Shown here one piece after another: positions 56,265 to 64,000 of a stretch of DNA of 64,000 bases. The notes under the pieces were generated by a model. The model was not told the origin of the DNA, searched no databases, and was given only the letters and a program-made list of their open reading frames with translations. The stretch comes from Mesostigma viride (taxonomy: Eukaryota > Streptophyta > Mesostigmatophyceae > Mesostigmatales > Mesostigmataceae). The DNA lies in assembly GCA_009746045.1 (NCBI GenBank), contig RPFO01000389.1, forward strand, positions 915,804-979,803, in the 5' to 3' direction. Both the position numbers and the translations under genes were made by a program. Numbering within the stretch: position 1 is the first letter of the stretch; each line of letters starts with the position of its first letter.

Positions 56265-56972
56265 CCGCTTGAACTCCCTTTTGGACATGAGAATGTCCGC
56301 AAGGCGACGACGGTCACTCTTGAGGGCAGGCGTGTCATCGGTGATGGTCATGCCGTTGGCCGCATACTGCCGCTCAGGTAACCAGAACATTTGACCCATC
56401 TGGGAAGTGGGTAACCATGGTACCAAAAGAGACGGTCACCTTGGATATGTGCAGCCAGTCAATCCCAAGGATGATATCAGCCGCTTGTAAGGGAATGACC
56501 GTGGCGCGAATGGGCACGCTGGTGCCTTGTACGATAGGGGCCAAGTCCCCATAGCCCGGGGATGGCTGAGTGTAGCCATCCGAGTATCGCACGCGCCGAG
56601 CAATGGTATGGGGAGTCGGGGTAGTTATATACAACGATTCCTTACGGAATCGATACTAAGCGCTTAGTATCGTTGTATATAACTGGGGTTACTCCCAGGC
56701 GCTGCACTATGGCCTCACTGACGAAGGTGGTAGCCGCACCACTGTCAATGAGGACCTTGATGCCCTCCAAACAATGCCCAGAGCCCTGGGGGTCTGGTAG
56801 GCTTCCAGTGAAGAGGAGTAGTTGCCGCGGGCCTTCGCTAGGCTCCGCTTGCCATTCCTGGGTCTCTGTCACGACATTACATGGTAACAAAACTTGGGCG
56901 ACTTGTTCATGGCCGGGTAAGGTGTCGCCCCGAGTGCCCTCCCGGCCTCTCAGTCCAACGCCTCTCCTGCAC
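56265..56972 (-). pseudogene. Gypsy Gag-end and protease fragment, part 2
   Basis: The minus strand reads TETQEWQAEPSEGPRQLLLF, then VLIDSGAATTFVSEAIVQRL (intact DSGA aspartic protease motif) and DIILGIDWLHISKVTVSFG. It matches the plus-strand gypsy at 59121-59760. The protease frame is broken by a 63-bp foldback insertion at 56622-56684. Homology ends near 56972. Together with 47428-47759 it forms one fragment interrupted by Copia-D. Confidence 0.88.
56622..56684. mobile_element. 63-bp micro-foldback insertion in the gypsy protease
   Basis: Arms AGTTATATACAACGAT (56623-56638) and ATCGTTGTATATAACT (56669-56684) are perfect 16-bp inverted repeats. The interior holds a palindrome centred on actaagcgcttagt. 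It is flanked by GGGG on both sides (56618-56621, 56685-56688) and is absent from the plus-strand gypsy copy near 59415, where only one GGGG equivalent remains. Confidence 0.88.
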
Positions 56973-57261
56973 GCCCCAACCTGGCCTTGTCCGGTTGACC
57001 TAAGGGATTCGTCCGGAAACGAATCTCCTTATATTGCGTGCTTTATACGGAAACGCTGTGTGGGTTACAATTTCACACATTATTTGGCGTCTTGGCCATG
57101 CATTGCCTCACACCCTATATCTGGGATACATACCGTCAGCTCCGGCAAGCTGCAGGAAAATCTCACGTCCTTTAATTCACATATTTTTGTGCTTAATTTG
57201 TCATCCTGCCAATTAAGGTGACTAGAGGCACATTGTTTCACACTTGACCAGCCACCACGCC
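56973..57261. other. Spacer before the plus-strand gypsy gag
   Basis: No gene. Includes a gattcgt/acgaatc hairpin near 57007-57026. I find no LTR matching the putative 3' LTR at 61476, so the left end of the plus-strand gypsy appears lost or too diverged. Confidence 0.4.
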
Positions 57262-60200
57262 ATGGCTGACGGTATTGAGCGAGGACGACGAGAGGCCCAT
57301 CGCTTCTCTCCTGCCCCTTCCCTCGTGGCAGCACTCAAGGCGGCAGAGAGAGCTACCCAAAATAACTCACGCCCGAGTAGTGGGCGTGGCTCTAGGGGGT
57401 CATCCCCGGCACAAACCCCACGGTTGGGAGGGAATTCCTCGGCGGCTGCCGGTGCACCACCTGATAGCCCTGTAGGGAATCCCCTTAATGGACCACCAAG
57501 TGGAACATCCATCGCGGGATTGTGGGCGGGTCCGGCCCTTGGTGTAGGAGCCGGCGCGGGGGCGCAGGGGAATAATGTTACCCTGCACTGCGGTAGGAGT
57601 GGGGCCCTGCCTACAGTGCTGCCGCAACCTACATTGGCCACTTGGCCCAGCAGCGCCCCGGCGCCACCCTTGTATGATAGCCGATCGCGGTCTCGCCGCG
57701 CTGCGAATCGGGCGTCCTATCATGCGCCTGGACCCCTTGGGGCTAGCCCCTTCGGCCATGCCTCGCCAATGACTGGGCAGGGCCAGGGCACCGCACGGAC
57801 CGGTCGGTCTTCCTTCGGGGTCGCAGGGGAGGCGATTCCCCTCCCCAACTCAGCATACGACCGCCTGGCTCCGGGTGACCCACGAGCGCAGCACCCAGCG
57901 GCCGCCGCCGCCCATCATCATGCAAGCCGCGCCCACTACCCACATGGGTATATGATGAGCACCCGGGTGAGGATGAGTGCAGCCCCCCGGCAGGTTACCC
58001 GCGTGGGCACACCTCGCAAGGTGTGGCCGGGCCCGGGAGACCCGCGAGTATCATGGGCCATCATGACGATGATACTCACAATGCAGGGCGACTACCACCG
58101 TTGCCCAAGCTGTCGGATATTCCCAAGTTTAAACCCGACTGCTCGTACCAAGAGTTTGAGGCTTGGGAGATTGCAGTGTTTCAGAAGATCGATATCTGGG
58201 AGACATACAATCGCAAGCTCTTGGACGAGGATATCAAGGTCAAGCTGGTATCCAGCGAGGCACTGGCTCCCGATGTGAGACAAGCTCTCCATTGCGAAAG
58301 CGCCCTGGCCAATGGCTTCCCCAGCAGCTTGGCGGAATTATTTCGGCGAGCACGGGCCAAGTACCTGCCACCCGACCAAGACAAGCTGGACCGGGAGGCT
58401 TTGGGGGCGTTCAAGCAGGGGAACCTGAGCTATCGGGAATATATGACCAAGTTCGAGCTTCTAGCTGGGCGGGTTGATGACCTGATGGGCCCAGAAGCCT
58501 TGGCAAGGTTCTATGAGGGCTTGCAACCCGAATTCCGGGATGAGGTGAAGCGGAAATTCGCCCACCTCTCCTGGGCTCAATGGAACCTGCAGGACATCAA
58601 GACCTACCTAGCGGAGATACGGCTCCCTTGGTGCAGCGGACCCCAAAACCCCGCGTGAATGCACTGGAACTCAATGAGCTGGGATTCGTCCCCGTGTGGG
58701 TGGATGAGCTACAGTGCGAGGTCCTGGACAATAATGCCTTGGACACTTCCCGGATTCAGTGCTACCACTGCAACCGCGTGGGGCACATCAAACGCGAGTG
58801 CCCTGATCTCCCTCCGCTGGACCAGGCCCCGCCTGTGCAACGCAACAACTTCCAAGCGGCCTCCCCGCAAATGGCCTCGAGGCCACCACCGGCGCGAAAT
58901 ATGCGCACAGCTCCCAGTGCGGGTGAGCGTGCCCGGCGCTTGCAACAAGCGCGCCAACAGCCCCGGCTGTACCAACAACCCAAGGCGCCCCCAAGCGCCT
59001 ACCAGCAAGCTGGGCATGCCCTCAACCAACTGGATGCCGCAGACGCGGCCGTCGAGCCTGATGATGGCTCTTCCGCAGCCGCATCCGACCAGGTGCCTGC
59101 GAGGCACACCGGTGGACGAGGGGCCTGCAGGAGAGGCGTTGGACTGAGAGGCCGGGAGGGCACTCGGGGCGACACCTTACCCGGCCATGAACAAGTCGCC
59201 CAAGTTTTGTTACCATGTAATGTGGTGACAGAGACCCAGGAATGGCAAGCGGAGCCTAGCGAAGGCCCGCGGCAACTACTCCTCTTCACTGGAAGCCTAC
59301 CAGACCCCCGGCAGGGCTCTGGGCATTGTTTGGAGGGCATCAAGGTCCTCATTGACAGTGGTGGCGGCTACCACCTTCGTCAGTGAGGCCATAGTGCAGC
59401 GCCTGGGAGTAACCCCGACTCCCCATACCATTGCTCGGCGCGTGCGATACTCGGATGGCTACACTCAGCCATCCCCGGGCTATGGGGACTTGGCCCCTAT
59501 CGTACAAGGCACCAGCGTGCCCATTCGCGCCACGGTCATTCCCTTACAAGCGGCTGATATCATCCTAGGGATTGACTGGCTGCACATATCCAAGGTGACC
59601 GTCTCTTTTGGTACCATGGTTACCCACTTCCCAGATGGGTCATTCTGGTTACCTGAGCGGCAGTATGCGGCCAACGGCATGACCATCACCGATGACACGC
59701 CTGCCCTCAAGAGTGACCGTCGTCGCCTTGCGGACATTCTCATGTCCAAAAGGGAGTTCAAGCGGATGATGAGAGCCCGGCAGCCTCCTCCCGTTTACTC
59801 CATTCGTCTGGACGCCCTTGCCCACGCGCGCGGGCCCAGCGCCCAGCATGCACAGGCTGGAGTTTCGTTAAACTCGCTTGGCATGGACTTGTCGGAAGAC
59901 GAGGTGAAACGACTCAACGCAGTGCTCAATCAGTATTCAGCCGTGTTTGAGGAGAAAACACCTACGTTTCCCCCGGCCAGCAGACCGGTGCTCCACCGCA
60001 TTCATTTGCAGGAGGGGCACCCACCTACCACCTCACCCATTTTTCGCATTGGGCCCGTGGAGTTGGCAGAGCTCAAGAAGATCTTGGTCGGCTTGTTGGA
60101 GGCCGGCTTGATTGAGCCCAGCAATAGCCCTTACAGCGCGGGCGTGTTGCTGGTGCCCAAACCCAATGGGAAGTGGCGTCTGGTTACGGATTATCGCAAA

Positions 60201-60470
60201 CTCAATGAGATCAGCGTGAAGTCCAAGTATCCCCTCCCCCGCATCGATGATATATTTAATAAGGTGGAGGGCGCCAAGTACTTTACGGTGCTCGATTGTG
60301 CAGACGGTTTTTGGCAACTTCGGATCGCCCCCGAAGATTGCCATAAAACAGCCTTTGCCACGCCTTTTGGCCATTACCAATTCCGCGTGGCGGCCATGGG
60401 CTTGTGTAACAGCCCTGCCTCTTTTCAGATGCTCATGAACCACCTCTTTAGGTCGGTGATGGGCACTAGT
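57262..60470 (+). pseudogene. Ty3/gypsy Gag, protease and partial RT
   Basis: ATG 57262 (MADGIERGRREAHRFSPAPS). The Gag frame shifts near 58030-58050. A retrotransposon gag domain follows (FEAWEIAVFQKIDIW, YREYMTKFELLAGRVDDLMG, FYEGLQPEFRDEVKRKF). A second shift lies near 58615. Then come the zinc knuckle CYHCNRVGHIKREC (about 58760) and the protease start VLIDSG near 59350. There an extra G shifts the frame relative to the minus copy. Protease then continues to DIILGIDWLHIS. RT has VLVPKPNGKWRLVTDYRKLN, FTVLDCADGFWQL and FRVAAMGLCNSPASFQ, and stops before the YxDD motif. RNase H and integrase are absent. Confidence 0.92.
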
Positions 60471-60474
60471 CGGC

Positions 60475-61024
60475 TGGCGGTTCCTCTATCTCCATACCGC
60501 TCTCCTCCGGGTGACCAGTGTGTGCCTTGGTTCGGTCGGTCTTTCCCCACTCCACCATCAAGTGCGAGGACGCGGATGGGGCCGCCCTCTACTCACCCAA
60601 CCACCGCCCCGACATTACCGTGCTTGACTATGACGGGCAGGGTTGCCACCTGCTCATCGATGTCTCCGTGGCTCGGCAGCTCTCCGGTCGCCACATCCTC
60701 CGGGCGGCTGTGGATGCCGACGCTGCTGCCGCTGTGGCTGAGCACGACAAGTTTGCCTCCTACGGCAATGTGGGGCCCCACCCGGTCATCCCCTTTGTCC
60801 TTGAGGAGTTCGGGGCCATGGGCCCCAAGACAGCGGAGTTTTTCCTCGAGTGCTGCCAGCGCCGTGAAGACCGCCTTGACCTCGAGGGTCAGACCGCCCC
60901 GTGGTCTGCCCGCACGTGGTCCTCGTATTGGCGGCAGCGCCTGTCACTCGCCCTCACTCGCACCGTGGCTGATGTGTTATTCCGCCACACCCGGGCCGAC
61001 GTTGTCGCGACCCATGCGGTCTAG
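60475..61024 (+). pseudogene. LINE-type PD-(D/E)XK endonuclease fragment fused to gypsy
   Basis: The frame read from 60518 to 61024 contains NHRPDITVLDYDGQGCHLLI, DVSVA and a later HDKFASYG. The spacing RPD ... (I)D.S ... K resembles the restriction-like endonuclease domain at the C-terminus of some non-LTR retrotransposons. It continues SARTWSSYWRQRLSLALTRT. It begins directly after the truncated gypsy RT, in a different frame, without an ATG of its own. It looks like a 5'-truncated LINE inserted into, or recombined with, the gypsy copy. The family assignment is from motif shape only. Confidence 0.5.
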
Positions 61025-61167
61025 ATCCCTCCCGGGCCTGCATGGTGGGCCGGCAGCGATGTTGCTGCGTGTCGTAGTTTTGTGATGTAGTTAGTTGTAC
61101 CTTGCGCAGCTGGCATGATCCTTGGATGTCTGTGTCAGATTACTATTCATTTCTTCAGAGTTCTTCT

Positions 61168-61314
61168 TCTTTTCGGGTTTTTCCTTATATTGCATGCCAA
61201 TCTCACCTCCGTAATTTATCATTCTCAATGAATATTATGAATATTTATTCATTGAGAATGATAAATTACGGAGGTGAGATTGGCATGCAACATAAGGAAA
61301 CCCCCGAAAAGAAT
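61168..61314. repeat. Long imperfect hairpin
   Basis: The inner 45-bp arms (tgcatgccaatctcacctcc ... and complement) are perfect around an 11-nt spacer near 61230. The outer arms (ttttcgggtttttcctta / taaggaaacccccgaaaa) are imperfect. It lies between the endonuclease fragment and the gypsy polypurine tract. Confidence 0.9.
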
Positions 61315-61454
61315 GATATATGTATGATGATGGGTTCTCGCCGGTACACAGCAACCCGTTGGTATGATTGTGTTTTGGTTTTCTTTATGAATTTTCCATG
61401 TTTGTGGTGGCGTTGTTTGTGGTGCGCCCCCGGGCGATTGGACGATAGCCATCG

Positions 61455-61475
61455 TCCCCCGGGGAGGGGGAGGAG
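61455..61475 (+). other. Putative gypsy polypurine tract
   Basis: ccccggggagggggaggag is immediately followed by TGTTACGG, the usual arrangement of a polypurine tract before a 3' LTR. Confidence 0.55.
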
Positions 61476-63004
61476 TGTTACGGCTTTAACCCGTGTTTGG
61501 GCGTAACAATTCCTATAATAAATTAGTTTGGCCAGTCGAAAGTCATTTTGATATTGTTTGAGGCTTTCGATAGTTATTATGTTAGATTCTGAGACTTGGC
61601 CGAGTTATTCCCACAGTCAGCCCATGTACCCGTGGCTTTGCTTTCGGTTTGGTGTGTTACTGGTCTGTACCTGGGACTACCAGGTACCAGGTGCCAGACT
61701 AGCGGATACCATGTGTAAATCTACAGATAATGTTGCGTAGCCGGTTGCGGCGCTAGAGGTCCGGCCCACAGCTGGCCCACTGGCGTCGCACAGCCTAGGA
61801 CAAATGTTGTAGGTGGCAATGGCTTCCGCATCTTTGGTTTGGAATGAAATCGGCTTGAGTAAAACTCGTCTGCCGAGCCAGGGGTCACATCTGGGCTGCA
61901 CTAACGCCCTTCGTGCATTCCATGTACATCCATAATTTATCTAGTTGTGCATTCAGGGCCTAGCTAGTAATTCCGCGCACTAGCTAGAATTGGGCTACAT
62001 TCCCGTATTCCTCGCGGATAGCAGATTCCGGGTCTATTCAGGCGTAACCCACGCTAGACTTAGGATCTTTTGGAGTCGCATGGGGGAGGTGCGTAAAACA
62101 ACTGAACGGGAAGCGCGCAGTGGAGAGCGGGACGCGGACGCGGGGGGTCTGGGGGGTGCGCCCCCCAAGCGGGGGGTTTGGGAGGCGGCAGCCCCCCAAC
62201 GCGGGGCGGCCGCGGCACCGTGGCACCTCGGCGCAGGTTTTTTCAGCTGTGCATGGAGAAAAAAACGTGTCTCAATCCAGGAACCCCCGTCGGTTCATGG
62301 CAGCCTAGAAAACTGGAGCGATGGAGCCACAACTAACGGGAAATCCGCATTCGAACTCGCGTAGCCCACGGGTCACAAGTGGCCGACAGGTAGATGCAGC
62401 CGGCCCCGGGCGTGTTGCAGACAGTAATCACTACCTTAGGCCGCGGCACCGCTGCACCTCGGCGCAGGTTTTTTCAGCTGTGCATGGAGAAAAAAACGCG
62501 TCTCAATCCAGGAACCCCCGTCGGTTCATGGCAGCCTAGAAAACTATAATATGCCATAAACCAGATATGCCGTGACCCATTCAATTCAGGATATTACTAA
62601 GGAAACACCTAACAAGCCATTACCCAAGCTAACACGTGTTACAATCCATAACACACGCCGAGTGCCAACATGAGGGGTAGAAAGTGCATAAATGACCACC
62701 AACGGCCAAACATGCTCGGGCCGACATGGCCCTCGCATGTGGGAACCGCGCTGGTCCACTACATCTACGCAAAGGATAAGGACCACTAATAAAGTACGCA
62801 GCGCGGTGCAACTGCACCGAACTGCAGCACTACACAATTTCCACGTCACAGGCCCGGGTAACCACCGGCCAAAGGTACCAACTGCCCGAAAGCGTAGGAA
62901 AGCCCACAGTCATAACCACGGACTGTTACGGAATAACTGAGGCCACTGCGACATAAGATCTTCATTTACGGCGTAACTACTACAGATTGTTACGTGCCGT
63001 AACA
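61476..63004 (+). repeat. Putative 3' LTR of the plus-strand gypsy
   Basis: Starts TGTTACGG and ends CCGTAACA (62997-63004), 8-bp perfect inverted termini of the TG...CA type. It is preceded by a polypurine tract. No 5' partner is present, so neither the boundary nor any target duplication can be confirmed. It contains two direct copies of a 108-bp segment. Confidence 0.45.
62204..62547 (+). repeat. 108-bp direct repeat, two copies
   Basis: 62204-62314 and 62438-62547 share gcaggttttttcagctgtgc, ggagaaaaaaacg and ccgtcggttcatggcagcct with few differences, about 123 bp apart. No gene function is seen. Confidence 0.85.
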
Positions 63005-63319
63005 ATATGATATGATGTGTTTAAAGTATCACCGCTTTGCCCAAGAAATTATTGAAAAAACTTGGTGAATGTTTTCCATCCAACATTATTTTTTCCAAAA
63101 TTATTATTTTGCTGCACATAAAAACAACGCATAATTCTTTCCATGTAAGAAAACAAGTCCACAAAGTACCAAGTTTTAGCTGAGACAACAGTTTTCAAAT
63201 GTCATGGCAAGAAGGGAGATCCAGCCTTACACATTCATTTCCCTGAGCTAGGAATTTGAAAACCCAACTGTGAGTGGATGTGAAAGCAATGGCATTAGTG
63301 GTGACCACATGCCCTTTGA
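63005..63319. other. AT-rich 3' flank of the GT29-like gene
   Basis: No gene. Probably 3' untranslated or intergenic sequence of the gene on the minus strand. Confidence 0.4.
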
Positions 63320-64000
63320 CTAAGACAAGACATGTAACAATCCAGCCTTCACCATCTCGTTAAGGATGAGTGTTTCACCTCTAAACTTCTTAATAGGGCG
63401 ATACGCTTTTTGTTTCCCCTCCCTTTCATCAATCACTTGATAAAGATCCTGATGCAAAACATTACCGATATCGAATCCTGTTATAGCTGTTTTCATGCCA
63501 GCTGCCACAGAGAGGAGAATTGTCTGAATACCTGTGCGGGCGTGCAAAAGTGGACTTATCAGCGTTTGGATTTCTGGGTGCTGCATTCCTTGCACCCACA
63601 GCCAGTAGTTAATGGTATAGGGGGCGATGCCAAAGGCGGCAAATTGCACATGGCTATGAGCTGGTTTTGACATCCCTGGTGGAAGCGACTTGCCAAATAT
63701 GAGTGAGCAGTTACTGCCGATGATATTCCACAGCGTGTCTTCTTGTTCAGGGGTGCAGCACTCCGACGTCATGCATCCGCATGTATCATGATAGTCGTTT
63801 GCGACCCACACATCCCTCTTCCAGCCAACATAATGTGCCACGTCTTCCCGCCACCGCAAATTGAACCTAACCACCACGGGATATGAGTCAATCATCGCCC
63901 CTTGTGCAGGTCTCCGAGGGTCTTGCAAACTTGCGGAGTTTCCCACCATTAGGACCTCATGCCTGCCGGATCTTCTGGCAAGCTCAACCAGCGGCTTTGC
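63320..64000 (-). CDS. Sialyltransferase-like glycosyltransferase (GT29), partial
   Basis: The minus-strand frame is open from the window edge (64000) to a stop at 63320, about 226 codons. The ATG at 63949 is internal because 17 upstream codons are in frame. EVLMVGNSASLQD followed by GAMIDSYPVVVRFN resembles sialylmotif L (VGNS ... ID ... VVRFN). LLHARTGIQTILLSVAAGMK followed by TAITGFDIGN resembles sialylmotif S (TG ... A ... V.GF). The family transfers sugars from CMP-sugar donors in the Golgi. The expected N-terminal membrane anchor would lie outside the window. This is the only likely host gene here. The motif match is by eye, and introns further upstream are possible. Confidence 0.65.
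   Translation of the reverse strand, partial: AKPLVELARRSGRHEVLMVGNSASLQDPRRPAQGAMIDSYPVVVRFNLRWREDVAHYVGWKRDVWVANDYHDTCGCMTSECCTPEQEDTLWNIIGSNCSLIFGKSLPPGMSKPAHSHVQFAAFGIAPYTINYWLWVQGMQHPEIQTLISPLLHARTGIQTILLSVAAGMKTAITGFDIGNVLHQDLYQVIDEREGKQKAYRPIKKFRGETLILNEMVKAGLLHVLS

Noticed and set aside
60518-61024. Continuation of gypsy into RNase H/integrase
   Set aside because: No RNase H or integrase motif follows; the segment instead has RPD...IDVS...K endonuclease-like spacing.

Overview
This window looks like nuclear DNA of a eukaryote, most likely a green alga. Almost every recognisable gene belongs to a transposable element. They include Ty1/copia and Ty3/gypsy LTR retrotransposons, a piggyBac-type DNA transposon, a LINE-type endonuclease fragment, foldback elements and minisatellites. 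The one likely cellular gene is a partial sialyltransferase-like (GT29) gene at the right edge, a family well represented in prasinophyte algae. The lineage is inferred from these families, not proven. I see no rRNA gene, convincing tRNA gene or CRISPR array.

Layout. 1-571: frameshifted 3' end of a copia polyprotein. 2227-20430: piggyBac territory. A transposase gene (N-terminal part 3601-4359, catalytic part 12857-14155) is split in frame by about 8.5 kb. That insert holds an array of 1.2-1.7 kb repeat units and a complete gag-only LTR retrotransposon (4442-7602, TSD TATAC). Downstream lies a family member that lacks the transposase (about 17440-20430). 20451-20746: a tract dense in ATTCTC/GAGAAT. 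21588-35988: a 687-bp TTAA-flanked element containing Copia-A (22048-35756, TSD ATACC), which contains a minus-strand LTR element (23985-31930, TSD AACGT). 36743-37493: minus-strand copia remnant. 40662-44418: Copia-C (TSD ATACC), carrying RT-RNase H only. 44775-45724: a 950-bp nested palindrome (TSD AACTT). 46630-47316: second copy of the 687-bp element. 47428-47759 and 56265-56972: minus-strand gypsy fragment split by Copia-D (47760-56264, TSD CCGCT). 57262-60470: plus-strand gypsy gag-PR-RT, truncated and joined to a LINE-type endonuclease fragment (60518-61024). 63320-64000: partial GT29 gene.

How the parts relate. Five LTR elements can be delimited exactly by LTR pairs with 5-bp target duplications. 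Copia-A, Copia-C, the gag-only element and the minus-strand nested element share a TGGTATC primer site. The gag-only element lacks pol and Copia-C lacks gag and integrase, so they look like complementary parasites of a shared replication machinery. Copia-D is the most unusual protein-coding element: its 1363-aa ORF appears to run zinc knuckle, integrase, retropepsin-like domain, RT, RNase H, with the protease-like domain after integrase. Near-identical LTRs indicate recent activity.
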